Below the pieces are notes generated by a model, which was given only the letters and a program-made list of their open reading frames with translations, made no database searches and was not told the origin of the DNA. From contig JACMZG010001914.1 of the NCBI GenBank assembly GCA_018340805.1, positions 27,714,063-27,778,062 of the forward strand: 64,000 nt of DNA, in the 5' to 3' direction. Positions 1 to 11,554 of the stretch are shown here, piece after piece (positions within the stretch are counted from its first letter, which is position 1; every line of letters starts with the position of its first letter). This DNA is from Microvelia longipes. Its lineage: Eukaryota > Arthropoda > Insecta > Hemiptera > Veliidae. The position numbers and the translations under genes are program-made.

Positions 1-600
1 ATTGTGTCTAATTATAAAGAGAATCTGTTGTATCCCTATTCATAGAGTAATATAATGTTTATATATAATATTATATTTAATATAAACAATTATATTCTAT
101 GTGTATATAAACTAAATTTGTTTTTTTAGAAATTGAGTTGACTGTGACTATCATCCCCCCCCCCATTAAATTACTCCTGAATATTTACCAAACGATAGAA
201 GCTGCTTTTTATGTTTCCTTTATTGAATTGATAATTTGTATATATTTTGGTTTAAGTAAACTTTTTTTTGTATGTATAAAATTTAATTTTTTTAAAGATC
301 TTTTTGTTTGTTAATAAAATGTACTTATAAAATCATAAGTATTGTAGTTTATTTTATTAAATGCTTAATAGATAAAACAATATTAGCTCATTCCCAAAAC
401 AGATTTATTAAAAAAAATCTCTTTCATATAACAGAGTGGGACATGACATTCTGTCAAGACATCAGTATATGATGAGTTGAAAGATTGAACAGTTACCAGG
501 TGTCTGACAATCTAGCATTGAGTTACATTTACATCTAGATGTCTGACAATAGTTGAGTTACATTTATATCTTGATGTCTAATGAAGAATAAATAAATACG
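1..600. other. AT-rich non-coding DNA
   Basis: No gene is visible. The stretch is AT-rich with short homopolymers, including a C run near 156-164. A degenerate repeat of about 39 bp occurs at 502-575, each unit starting with GTCTGACAAT and followed by GAGTTACATTTA. It abuts the end of the cassette repeat that follows. Confidence 0.6.
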
Positions 601-2064
601 TGCTAGATTACTATTTGTCACTTATAGGCTACAGTATGTGTTCAACAACAAGACTCTTTGCAAAGGTAAGTCTAAGATAAAAGATTAAGGGTCGTCTAGG
701 TGGCTGTATGTCAACACCTGTAAATTGGTGTTGGTCATACAGAAATTAGAATAAAACAAAAGAATCAATTAAAAAGAATTTTATTAATATAAAATTTTAA
801 CAATAAAAGAGAATTTTAATACAACTTTAACTACTAATTAAAAGAAAGTATTTACTTCGTTCACACGCGGAGTTTGACAGAGGATACAACCACCTGGCAG
901 GTGTCATGTAAATGGGATTGAACACGGGGTTCAACCCTGAAACTCTAAGCTATAGGTAAGAAAAGGTGGGGGTCACACCCTGCATGTGAATGAAGTATAT
1001 ATTATCATGAAGGTTGTGACTGAGGCCTTCTCCCCCGATGAACTTGTTTTTCTTGAGATGGGCATAGCTTGCAGCTATGAAGTTAAAACAGTCATGGCGT
1101 TTAGACTTTACATAATCCTCTTGTAAGCAGAATTTGAACATAAATTAAGTAAATAACTTTAAGATCTAGCAGTACTTATGTATGCACCATGTCCATCCAA
1201 CTATCGCCAATGTCTGAATGCATACTTCATCAGGTAAAAATGTTCTAGGATAAAAGTCTTACAGATGATAAAATTGAATAGAAGATATTGATATTTCACA
1301 TTAATCATCTATTGCAGCAAAGCACAGAAGTGATTTAAGCAACTTATACACAAACTTACAGATATTCCATACCCTACAAGAGGATGTAAATACTTCTTTA
1401 ATTATAAACATAATACCCCTTTGATGTTGACTGCAAATAATAACAATTTGTACTAATTTTTATTAATACATTCAAAATTTGAACCCAAATCAAGTAGATA
1501 ACATTTGTCGCCTAACAGTAGTTATGTATGTACGAAATTAAATTGAAAATAAAATGTTACATACATGTAAATAATCCTTGAAATTAACTACAAGAGCATG
1601 CAGATTGATGAAATAATAATAACTCGAACCAATTACCAATAAATGGAACTAGAGTAAACGAACAGTCCTTCAAAACCACAGTTTTTTAACCCAACTTAAA
1701 ACACTTGTAACTTTAATAATAGGAACGTAAAACTTAAGCATGATGGCTCGTAGTGAGGGTAAAACATTCTAGGTTATGGAAATAAGCTTCATTTATCACA
1801 AATCCGGCTAATTACTGAAAATTTTGAAAAAAAACTAACGCAACTCAAAAATTTCCTATTGATAAGAAAATGTTTGTTTGTGTCCATAACCGAAGGAATC
1901 TAAGAGGCCATGGATATTTTTTTTTTTTTTAGTTTTTTGAGTAACATTTAAAAAATATTATTAATTATTAAAAGTTAATTGTAAAAATATATTAATTAAT
2001 AATTATCAATAAATTTTATCATAAATAAAATAGAATATTTAATAAATTATTTGTTCTGTGATTT

Positions 2065-2114
2065 CAAGATGGCGGAGGCTTATAAAAAGAGGGCTCGGTC
2101 GCCTCTCGTCAGTT
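2065..2114 (+). promoter_or_regulatory. Core promoter: YY1-like motif, TATA box, TCAGT initiator
   Basis: CAAGATGGCGGAG (2065-2077) resembles the YY1/Pho binding motif. TATAAAA starts at 2081. The initiator TCAGTT is at 2109-2114, with its A at 2111, exactly 30 nt after the first T of the TATA box. The same spacing occurs in the copies near 49,374 and 56,817 (both minus strand), although the intervening bases differ. This layout is typical of arthropod RNA polymerase II promoters; that it is active is inferred. Confidence 0.65.
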
Positions 2115-2205
2115 GGCCTTCAGCCATAGAGAAGAGATTAAAAGCTGAAGGCAGCCTTCAGCTGCCTTCAGCGTTCATGCAGTCCGGATTGTCTGATGTT
2201 GTAAA
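2111..2205 (+). CDS. Putative first exon, short conserved N-terminus (MQSG...), copy A
   Basis: The predicted transcript starts at the initiator A (2111). The exon ends before GTAAGT at 2206-2211, a strong splice donor. An ATG at 2177 gives MQSGLSDVVK with the last codon split by the intron. The copy at 49,335-49,374 gives MQSGNPDEVK and the partial copy near 49,600 gives MQSGNLDEVK, all with the donor in the same phase, which suggests coding constraint at some time. Here the leader is 66 nt and holds repeats of CCTTCAGC, against 11 nt in the 49.3-kb copy. No downstream exon is identified with confidence. The function is unknown, and the exon may belong to a mobile element. Confidence 0.45.
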
Positions 2206-2333
2206 GTAAGTCTAGTTCTAGTTATTTTATTATTCGTTTTAATCTATATAATTTTGAATTTATTTAATACTTAATTACAATTTTAAAATAGCGTAGTTAT
2301 AAAAGGAGATAGATCTTAATATGAGTACGTATC

Positions 2334-3229
2334 CAGCGTTTCCCAACCTTTTCAGTACCGCGACCCTATAGTTTGCTTTTCTTAAATTTGGCGACCCAAA
2401 TTCATTATTTTGCATAACCTGAAAATTGCAGGCGTTTTTATTTATTGCCGATCTAGTTATGACCCTACAGACATCGTAAAATCATAATTTTCATGAGGTT
2501 TTTATACCTAAATAGAAAACTACACACTAATTGGAGTTCAAAAGAAGTCCATTTTATAATTATATAATAGCAATAAAATATAAAAATAAAAAAATTAAAT
2601 TAAATATAAAAATGAGCATTTATTATTTAAAGGAAAAAATCAAATAATGATTATAGTAAGCAAAAAAAAAATATGTATCATATCAATGACTAATTTGTTG
2701 CTGTTTGTTTTCCACTAATAAGTCAAGTCGTGTTTTGTTTATTCATTTCACTACATTAATTAAAACGCAAAACTATAAAATAAATAAACTGATAAAATAA
2801 TTATAATTAAAAAACTTGTATGCGATATTAAACTACGTTGATGTTTGTTGGAACCAAATTCACATATAATTGAACATTTTAATTTTAATAACCCGAACCT
2901 TTAAAAGAAGTAATAAGAAACTGTTAAACACAGTATTATAATAGGTTTAAAAATTCTTCAAAGTTAGCAAGAATTAGATAAAGACGGGTGCCTCTGTCGG
3001 TAAAGGACTTCTAAGAAATGTTTTGGCCGCGGCTTCTTTGGTTATCGCATGTTTAAAGTATTAACAATTTCTAAAAATAATATCTGTTTAAGCAAATCTG
3101 TTATTTCCCTATAATAATCTTTTCACATAAATCTTTGTCATTTTTTGGTACATGATAAAAAATTTGGCGACCCAAAAAATTTCGTTCGCGACCCAATCTG
3201 GGTCGCGACCCAAGGGTTGGGAAGGGCTG
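2334..3229. mobile_element. hAT-like non-autonomous element
   Basis: The left end CAGCGTTTCCCAACC and the reverse complement of the right end, CAGCCCTTCCCAACC, form terminal inverted repeats followed by GCGACCC motifs on both sides (near 2360-2397 and 3165-3215). This 'CAG..TTCCCAACC' end is characteristic of hAT MITEs. The 0.9-kb interior is AT-rich with no transposase frame. A clean 8-bp target duplication is not evident, because the flanks (TACGTATC and ATATAATA) match poorly. It lies at the end of cassette copy A. Confidence 0.7.
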
Positions 3230-3445
3230 ATATAATACATACCAACACTAGTGAGGCATTCCAATGCCCCCGTCCGTCGAAAAACACTGACCAACCTTAT
3301 AGCAGCGAAACTAATGTATTTATTGATATTTTCTTGACTTATATTTTCATTTCTAATACCAATACACGTTTTTACCACGTACCATCACTTCTGAGGCATT
3401 CCAATGCCCCCGTCAGTACGTCCGTCGAAAAACACTGACCGACCT
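3230..3445 (-). repeat. ~145-bp satellite family, about 1.4 copies
   Basis: Two partial units share GGCATTCCAATGCCCCCGTC and a GTCCGTCGAAAAACACTGAC block. The same repeat forms a four-unit array in the opposite orientation at 17,095-17,660. The short reading frames across it on both strands are by-products of the repeat. Confidence 0.75.
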
Positions 3446-3455
3446 TATTTCCGAA

Positions 3456-3713
3456 ACAAGACCAGCACAAAATTTAAAATTTGCGCCACAAATTAGCACA
3501 AAATAAAGGCACTAGTATGATGTGAATATTTGACTATAGGAGGGAGTGGCTGGGGGGAAATGTTGCTCTAGTCTTTGAACCCCAATATGTTTGAAACGAG
3601 GACAGCACAAAATTTATAATATGCGGCACAAATATAGCAGAACAGTATGACTCGTGTATGATTTTAAAACTCCGATATAGTATGGGAGCTATTGACAGTA
3701 AGCCCTAAATCTT
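3456..3713 (+). repeat. Tandem repeat of about 130 bp, left part of a target array split by a retrotransposon
   Basis: Units carry AGCACAAAATTTA, GGCACAAATTAGCAC and CTAATCTTTGAACCC blocks. Matching units occur at 11,877-12,150 on the other side of the LINE. Left (AGCCCTAAATCTT) and right (ATCTTTGAA) flanks join into one continuous unit, so the LINE landed inside this array. Confidence 0.75.
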
Positions 3714-4109
3714 TTTTTTTTTTTTTTTTTATTTATTTAAAAACAGACCAATGTCCAAAATACAAATATACATAATACAAAATACAAATAATTAACATTG
3801 GTAATACAGAATCAGAAACAATACAGAATCGAGAAGCAATACAGATACATACAACAAATACATACATAACATACATACATACATACATTACATTTATAAT
3901 ACAGAATCAGAAACAAAAACTGAGCATTTAAGAGTTGCATGAGAAAAATTTAATTTTCTTTTGACATCTGTCAATAGCCAAAAAAAAAAAAAAATTGTGA
4001 ATATAATTTATAGGTGTAATAACTATAATCAATGTTTAAAAAATGATACATACAAAATACTTAAAATTAATCAAAGATATAAAAAAGAAATAAATAAGTT
4101 ATAATAATA

Positions 4110-4735
4110 TAAAAGAATTGAAAAAATAAGGATTAATTCTTATAGATAAATAATGAAACTAGTTTTAGGAGATCAAAAATAAAGCATTGCACAAATTTAA
4201 ATATACAAACAAGATTAGGATTGGTTGAATTCTTAACTTAAAGCAATTTAATTATGAATAATGTTAGGTTGTTTATAAAATAAGAAGAAGAATGAATTTA
4301 TTTATTCTTTTTAAATATAAAAGAAGAAGAATTGAAAAATTAAGGATTAATTCTTATAGATAAGTAATGAAACTAGTTTTAGGAGATCAAAAACAAAGCA
4401 TTGTACTAATTTAAATATACAAACAAGATTAGGATTGATTGAATTCTTAACTTAAAGCAATTTAATTATGAATAATGTTAGGTTGTTTATAAAATAAGAG
4501 AAGAATGAATTTATTTATTCTTTTATAAATATAAAATGAAGAAGAATTGAAAAATTAAGGATTAATTCTTATAGATAAGTAATGAAACTAGTTTTAGGAG
4601 ATCAAAAACAAAGCATTTTACTAATTTAAATATACAAACAAGATTAGGATTGGTTGAATTCTTAACTTAAAGCAATTTAACTTAAAGCAATTTAATTATA
4701 AATAATGTTAAGTTGTTTTAATTTACTAATTGAGC
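4110..4735 (-). repeat. LINE 3'-UTR tandem repeats (~214 bp, three copies)
   Basis: Three near-identical units recur at a spacing of 213-216 bp, anchored by GGATTAATTCTTATAGATAA at about 4130, 4343 and 4559. The repeated unit includes the sequence of the last ORF2 codons and stop, so the duplication reached into the coding end. A 3'-terminal LINE feature of this kind can take part in target-primed reverse transcription; that role is not shown here. Confidence 0.75.
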
Positions 4736-6995
4736 AGCTGAATAAGTCGTAGTTATCAGGGAGTAAATTAGCGATCCGGTGGAGTCTATTGAAGCTATAG
4801 TGAATAAGATAATTTTGATAAAAACTGGTATTAAAGACTTGAAATTTTCTAACTGTTCGGGTTGGGATGTAGTATTGGACTTGTTCAACAAGGTAGGGAC
4901 AGTCGATTAAGGAGTGTATGCATTTGTAGAAAAAAATAATATCAGTGATACATCTTCTGTTAGCCAGTGGTTTAAGATCAAGGGTTGACAAAATATGATT
5001 ATAATCAAGGTTTATTAACGGAATACCAAGTTTGTAGTTAATATAAATCAGAAATTTGTGCTGTATGGTTTCAATATGGTGAGAATGAGAGGCATAGAAA
5101 GGAGACCATACAGGAGAACAGTATTCCAAAGTAGGTCTTACAAGAGTTGTAAAAAGGGTTTTAATACTATTAATATTTATAAAAGACTGGGTGTTGCGCT
5201 TAATAAAGCCCAATGTTTTGGAGGACTTGTTTATTATTGAGTTTATATGTGGAATAAAAGATAATTTAGAGTCAAAGATGACACCCAAGTCTTTAATTTT
5301 GTCAACTCTGGTCAAAGGTGTATCATTGATATGATACGTAAACATAACATTATTACATTTTTTGGTAAAAGTTATCACTGCACATTTCTTAATGTTTAGA
5401 TTGAGATAATTGTTGTTACACCAGGTGTGGAGTTTTACAAGTGACTGTTGAAGTGTGATGGCATCAGCTAAAGACTTTATGATTTTAAACAACTTGAGGT
5501 CATCTGCGAAAAGCAGGAAAAATACATTTAGATCTGTTGAGATGTCGTTAATGAACAGGATGAACAGAATGGGCCCTAAATGAGATCCTTGGGGCACTCC
5601 TGATGTAGCAACAACATCTTAGATTTAGCGTTGCCAATCTCTACAAAGAGTTTCCTATTAAGTAGATAATTTTTGAGCCAAAGTAATACAATACCACTAA
5701 ATCCCAATTCTTTTAGTTTATGAATGAGTAATGGAATATTTAGAGAGTCAAAAGCTTTTGAGAAATCAGTATACACACAGTCTAATTGGAAATTTTGTTC
5801 AAAAGCTTTCAGTATTTCAGATTGGTAACACATGAGGTTTGTTAGTGTGGAACGGTGAGACATAAAGCCATGCTGATGGGGAGATATTACAGATTTAACT
5901 TGTGGAATAATGTGGTCTAAGACCAAACTCTCAAGTATTTTGGGGATACAAGATAATATAGCAACTGGCCTGTAGTTACTAATGTCAGTTTTATTGCCAC
6001 TTTTAAAGATTGGGGTGATTTTGGTTAACTTCCAGATTTCTGGGAATTGGCCAGTAGTAAGGGATGAATTAAATAAGATTGTAAGTGGTTCGGCAAGGAC
6101 CTCTGCACAGTTTTTTATTAACACAGGAGGGATTTTGTCTGGACCTGCACCTTTACTTTGGTCTACCTGTTCTAGCTTTTTTAGTACCTCATCTTTATCT
6201 AGTACAATTTTAGAAATTATATCTGGACTAGAAATTTTCAACTCAGTATTTTCATCTGGAGTAATATCTGTGTAACACTGTTGAAGAAATCTGCGAAGGC
6301 ATTGGCTTTATCACTAGAACTTGAGTAAGAACGACTTTCAAAATACATTACATCTGGGAAACTTGAGCTAGGAGATGACTTGAGAGATTTACTAAAAGAA
6401 AAGAATTTTTTTGGATCCAATGGTATTGCGTTTTCTGTATCATGAATGTATTTTTTGTAGCATTTTTTTATAAGTTTTTTACTTAATGCTCTAAGGCTAC
6501 TGAATTTTTTGTAATCCTGAATCAAGCCACGCGCTTTGTATACATCATGGGCTGTTTGCTTTTTGTACAAAACATCAATTAGTTGTTCTGAATACCAGGG
6601 AGGAAAATTAGGGTTTGGAAGCATTTTACTTGGTACAAAGAGCTCGACAGCTTGATTCAAGATTGAATAAAAATTGTCTAATATCTGTGAAGTGTTGCCT
6701 GAGAGGATGCTAATCCAGTCCTGTGTTGCTAGAAATCTTGACATGGCTGGGTAGTCAGCAGAAGAGAAATCATGTTTGGTGCTTGGTGTAAATATTCTGT
6801 GTTGAGTGTGATGTTTAAAGCTCTTACAGACAGTGACTTTTAGTGGTGGATGATAGGGGTCCATGGGAACCAATAGGTCATCATGCTTTGTAACCTCTAT
6901 ATTGTTTATAGACGTCAAGACTAAGTCTAGTATTCTTTCATTTAAATTTAAAACATTGTTATATTGAGTTAATCCTGATAGTGTAACTAGATTTA

Positions 6996-9949
6996 GGCCC
7001 GTATTCAGAATCATTTTTAAAAATCTCTCTCCTAGCCTTCTCCTAGGTTGTTCCTAGCTTCTCCTAGGCCTAGCGGTATTCAGAATCAGTTTTTGAAATC
7101 TCTCCTAGGTTGTTCCTAGGTTGTTCCTAGCTTCTTCCTAGCCTTCTCCTAGCTTTTAAAAAATCAACCCTAGGAATGATTTTAGGTAAATTTATTCATG
7201 CTAAAACGTTAATATAACAAAAATAGAATAAAAACTTACATTAGAGTTAATTATAACTTAATTTTATTATTTATCTTTACAATAATTTGAACCTCAATTT
7301 TACGTAAACAGACATTTTTTGACAACTAGCGCTACCTAGTAGAGAACTGTAAAACTAATAATATTGAGATATTCTACAAAAATAAACAAATGATTTGTAA
7401 ACAAACCTGGCACAGAATAAACTCCCTTAAAATACGTAAATTTGTAATGAAAACAAACTTATTTATAGTTGCCGATTATTTTAAAGTATATCTAATGTGA
7501 AAGTGCGTGACCTTGACCCAGTGAAGGTTTGAAACTAGAGAATGATTTGCATTTTATTTTCACTTATGAAGAAATCATTATATGTCATTAATGTACTATT
7601 TAAATGTTTTTACAATAACATAGTTAGTGATAATAAAAACAGGTTAAACTTTCGTAGAGTGTATGAGTGCCACATTTTTGAATTGTAAGTTTATAGGAGA
7701 AATTAATACATTTGACATAAATAAATCATCATATTATAGGGTTGTATAAACCCTACAGTTGATACTTCCATTTTTCACACTGATCTATAAAGTCATATCA
7801 CGTAAAGTCAAATTAGTCTACGTAGCAATTAGTTCGTTTTAGGCGTTTTAAAAGCGGTTGATATTGTGAACAGTTTAAAAACTACACAAAACAAACAAAA
7901 TGTATAATATACTTTTCAGTCTTGTTTACCTTTATAAGTTAGCCAATTTACCCGTAATTATTTAGTTTAGTTTAGAACTTTCCAGTAATAATTATATACT
8001 CAATAAAATAAACTCAGCACTAGTATTATTTTATTTATTTTCTATAAGGTTTCATCAAGTTTATGATACTTTCCATTTATAATATTTGATAGCATTTATT
8101 GCAAGGTTAGCAATCAAGAAGGCGGTCGCTCAAAACGGGGATTTTCAAAACAGTTAACAGCTCTACTTCATTCTAGATGGGAATATACAACACTACCACG
8201 TTAAGGCAGAGTTTTGAATCCCACATTTTAATGGGGAGATACATCAATAAGTATAATGTTTACTCTACCAACATAATGTAAACAATGCAACTATGCTATC
8301 CCCGTTATGATTGTTACTTAGCTGATCTTTCTAATCAAATCAGCATTAAACATCTCTGAGTTCATACGTTGTGAACGTAGAGATCACGATTTTCTTTACG
8401 TCGTGAACTGTGTGTATTTTTTATAGTATTCATAAACCTATTGCTTAGGGAAAAACATTTGTTATAGCTTAACAAAAAATTAAAAAATGTAAATGGAATG
8501 TAAAAAATTTGCTTCGAATATAATCGACCATATCAAATATAAATACGTCACGGAAGTTACGTTTTGTTGCAGAACGTTTCTTTGTTTACATAATAAAGCA
8601 ATGCTATTGGTCACTTTAGGATCACAAAAAATAAATAATAGGATCCTCGTTTCATTTTGTTTTGATATGAGCCAATATGTATTTTGTGACGTCACACTTT
8701 CGCGACGATTAACATAGTGCTCATGAAGAAGATATACAGGGTGGTGCATTTCACCCTGCACTGGTGCATTTCACCAATACATCACTTTGATTAACTCAGC
8801 TTCGTATGGAGCTATCGCGAGAAAATTCGTTACAACCCCACTAAGTTGACAACTGGAAGTTGGAATACCCAATTATTATGTTGTTAATCGTCTGGTATGT
8901 ATGGTCATCATATTACCAATATGTGATTTTTTACAGTAACTTTAGATTATATTGGAGCAATCGTTTGCGTCATATTCTGAACATTTGATACTAATAAAAT
9001 GAATTTCCGGTAATTTTTTTGTAATTTTCCCGAGGGTGGCACCCCCAAAATTTATAAGGGGACCCGTCCAAAAAAAAATTTTTTACTGGCGCAAAATCCG
9101 TTTCAGGTCAAAAGAAGTTGTTAGGAGCAATAAAAAAAATTTTTGATTTTTTTGGGGGCAACACCCCCAAAATTTATAAGGGGGAGCCAACCAAAAAAAA
9201 AAAATTTAATGGCTTAAAATCCGTTTTAGGTCAATAGAATTTGTTTGGAGCAATAAAACAAATTTTTAATTTTTTTGGGCCAGCACCCCCAAAATTTATA
9301 AGGGGTAACCGACCAAAAAAAATTTTTTTATTGCCTCAAAATCCTTTTCAGGTCAAAAGAAGTTGTTTGGAGCAATAAAAAAAATTAGACTTTTTGGGGG
9401 CAGCACCCCCAAAATGTATAAGGGGGAGCCGACCAAAAAAATTGTTTTTATTAGCTCGAAATCCGTTTCAGGTCAAAAGAAGTTGTTTGGAGCAATAAAA
9501 AAAATTTGACTTTTTGGGGTCAGCACCCCCAAAATTTATAAGGGGGTGACAACCAAAAAATGTTTCGCCCTGAACCACTCTTGTTTACCCAAAACGGATT
9601 TTAAGCTCAAAAACAATTATTAAAATAGAACAAAAATGACTAGAGACAATCTAGGGACGATTTAAGGTACCTCTCTACCTACCTTGGATCTTCCTAGGTT
9701 GTTCCTAGCTTTTTCCTAGCCTTTTCCTAGAATTTAAGGTGCAAAGTTAGGAAAAGGCTAGGAGAAACCTAGGAGAGATCTCTTCCTAGCCCTAGGGACG
9801 GTTAAAAATGTTCTAAAATGGACACTAAAGCTAGGAAGAAGAAAAAGCTAGGAACAACCTAGGAACAACCTAGGAACAACCTAGGAACAACCTAGGAAGA
9901 ACCTAGGAGAGATTTTTTTTGAAACTTTTGATCATTCTGAATACGGGCC
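6996..9949. mobile_element. Harbinger-like non-autonomous DNA element nested in the LINE
   Basis: Termini are GGCCCGTATTCAGAAT and its inverse ATTCTGAATACGGGCC, flanked by the 3-bp duplication TTA (6993-6995 and 9950-9952). A TWA target duplication fits the PIF/Harbinger superfamily. Both ends carry clusters of CCTAGG/GTTCCTAGG iterons, near 7025-7160 and 9690-9910. A second, inner copy of the end (GGTATTCAGAATCAG) lies at about 7074. No transposase frame is present; the longest frames (up to 93 residues near 8480-8761) overlap on both strands and look spurious. Taking out the element with one TTA leaves the LINE endonuclease frame continuous. Confidence 0.85.
9005..9562. repeat. ~121-bp tandem repeat inside the Harbinger-like element
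   Basis: About four and a half units contain GCACCCCCAAAATTTATAAG, a CCAACC/CCGACC plus A-run, ATCCGTTTCAGGTC and TTTGGAGCAATAAAA. The last motif recurs at about 9126, 9250, 9371 and 9491, a spacing of 120-124 bp. It lies wholly within the nested element and is probably a private satellite of that family. Confidence 0.8.
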
Positions 9950-10474
9950 TTAGACATGCTCTTTCAGAGGGATTTAATAATATAGTGTCACATGATGTCG
10001 ACCATAGAACTTTTGGTGCATTATAATCGCCTAGAAGTATTATTTGTGATCCAGGATTTTGGCGACTAAGATGATCAATACTTTCAAAGTGTCTTTCATA
10101 TTTATCTGTAGGAGAATGGGGGGGTATGTACACACACCCAATTATAAATGATTTAGATTGTAGTTTTACCTTAACAAAAACATGCTCTATATCATTGTAT
10201 TGTGGTGTTAACAAAGAGCTTTTGTACTTTTTGTTTATTGATATAAGGACACCACCTCCGGATGACTTATTATTATTTATAGATGAGCGGTCCATTCTGA
10301 AGGTATTATAGTTAAATAGTCCCAGTTCTGAATCTTGAATATCCTGTGTAAGCCAGGTTTCTGTAAGTGATATAATGTCAAATTCTTGAGAAATTACGGA
10401 TTGACGAAGGATGTCTAACTTGGATCTTAGTCCCCTCACATTTTGATAGTAAATATCAATATAAGAGGACTTAG

Positions 10475-11554
10475 CTAATCGTTTTTTGGATCAGGAACTG
10501 GAATAATAGTGGGTACATTATTAATGTATTTAATAGTCTCAGAGAGTCCCATGGTTTTACGTTGAGTCAATTTAGATTGTAATTCGGTTAAATATTTCAT
10601 TTCTTGTTTTGTTCTATCAGGCTGTAAAGAGATTTTAGAAGGAAAGTCAAGTTTTACTTTACTTTTTAATTTCATTATAGCTGATACTTCATTTATATTA
10701 TGTAGATATACTTTGATGGGTCTAGGACCTTTTCGTGCTAAATTATTTTCATCACCAAGCCTAATGGCTGACACATTTGTATCAACGTTGGCACCAAGGT
10801 TATTAAATGCAGTTAAGATTTTTTTCACTGTGTTTAGGTCTTCAGCTAATCTGTCTTGGTGAACTTTCTGGGTACTTTCAGGGCAATGAAATATCATCAA
10901 GTTTGTTTGGCGTGAGATTCTATCTTTCATTTCCCCCCACATAACTTCGGTAGCAGAGGCAGAAATTGTATCATTAGCGGATGGAATATCTTTTATAGTT
11001 TCTTTGAGCATTGAGATTTCATTTTTTATTACTGCAATGTCGTTTGCATCAGGTAGGTCTGCCAAATGTTTTTCTATTGTTGATAACTTGTCCTCAACTT
11101 TGAGATCTTTTAATTCTTTAATGTCTTGTTCCAGTTTGTCCACTTTTGAGTTAACCACTTTAAATGATTCGGTAAAGGCTGCAACTGATAACGATAATGC
11201 ATCAAATTTTACGGTCAAATCAATTGTGAATGCACTTAAGCTTGCGTTTATCACATTCGAATTTTCTGTCATTTTGTCCATAAGTTTATCAAATTCAGAT
11301 GCCGGGTGGGATGTATTTATGTCTGGATTTTGATTCACTAACCTGTTTGATGCACCCTGAGAGCAGTCAACTCTTGCGCACAGCCAGTTGTCAGACGAGT
11401 TCATTAATGATTGGTATTTTTCTTTGCTTATTTGTACGCAATAGTTATGAAACCATCGGGCACACTTCCCATCGCATTGTATCCCCATATCAGTATCTAA
11501 TACAATTTTTAAACAAACCGGACATGCCGCGGGAGAAACTTGAGTATCACTCAT
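10475..11554 (-). CDS. LINE ORF1 protein with N-terminal PHD-type zinc finger
   Basis: This is an intact 359-residue frame. Residues 11-64 form a PHD-like C4HC3 finger (C11, C14, C27, C31, H36, C39, C59, C64) with the usual Trp before the last cysteine pair (NWLC). Residues about 95-195 are rich in heptad-like Leu/Ile/Lys/Glu and probably form a coiled coil for trimerisation. From about 217 (NLMIFHCPE) to 330 is the basic RNA-binding C-terminal part seen in Jockey/CR1-type ORF1 proteins, with AIRLGDEN and RPIKVYL. By family knowledge ORF1p packages the LINE RNA; the PHD finger might bind histone tails, which is inference. It lies directly upstream of ORF2, and the ORF1 stop falls where the ORF2 frame opens. 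It is the only undamaged coding region in the element. Confidence 0.85.
   Translation of the reverse strand: MSDTQVSPAACPVCLKIVLDTDMGIQCDGKCARWFHNYCVQISKEKYQSLMNSSDNWLCARVDCSQGASNRLVNQNPDINTSHPASEFDKLMDKMTENSNVINASLSAFTIDLTVKFDALSLSVAAFTESFKVVNSKVDKLEQDIKELKDLKVEDKLSTIEKHLADLPDANDIAVIKNEISMLKETIKDIPSANDTISASATEVMWGEMKDRISRQTNLMIFHCPESTQKVHQDRLAEDLNTVKKILTAFNNLGANVDTNVSAIRLGDENNLARKGPRPIKVYLHNINEVSAIMKLKSKVKLDFPSKISLQPDRTKQEMKYLTELQSKLTQRKTMGLSETIKYINNVPTIIPVPDPKND

Larger units (their letters stand above)
601..2330 (+). repeat. Promoter/first-exon cassette repeat, copy A
   Basis: This segment matches, in reverse orientation, 56,812-58,615 (upstream part) and 49,172-49,447 (promoter, exon and intron start). 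Shared landmarks include the short minus-strand reading frame at 950-1141, which begins MFKFCLQEDY and recurs in decayed form near 58,074-58,260. A TATA box, initiator, ATG and splice donor lie near the right end, so the unit reads left to right. Homology stops at about 2330, where a hAT-like element begins. It may be the 5' part of an uncharacterised mobile element or of a duplicated gene; I do not recognise the protein. Copy number in the genome cannot be judged here. Confidence 0.7.
4692..10439 (-). pseudogene. LINE ORF2: endonuclease and reverse transcriptase, disrupted
   Basis: Reading leftward, 10,439-9,953 encodes the AP-type endonuclease N-terminus (LTETWL, a GCVYIPP strand, LLGDYNAP), cut by the insertion at 6996-9949. 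The coding frame resumes at 6,995 with RILDLVLTS, then the linker and RT start. Single-base frameshifts lie near 6,283 and 5,600. RT motifs are visible: GAGPDKIPP, TDFSKAFDSL, PQGSHLGPILF and the catalytic FADD at residues 30-33 of the last block, followed by LGVIFDSKLS. The C-terminus at 4,692 is complete. The ORF2 frame opens just upstream of the ORF1 stop with no obvious ATG, which suggests reinitiation or overlap translation as in other LINEs. The element is inactive as it stands. Confidence 0.88.

Noticed and set aside
950..1141. 63-residue minus-strand frame as a gene
   Set aside because: It has a decayed counterpart at 58,074-58,260 with frame breaks, so it is better treated as part of the cassette repeat.
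8480..8761. Minus-strand 93-residue frame and its plus-strand partner inside the Harbinger-like element
   Set aside because: They overlap on opposite strands, have no domain and lie in AT-rich filler.
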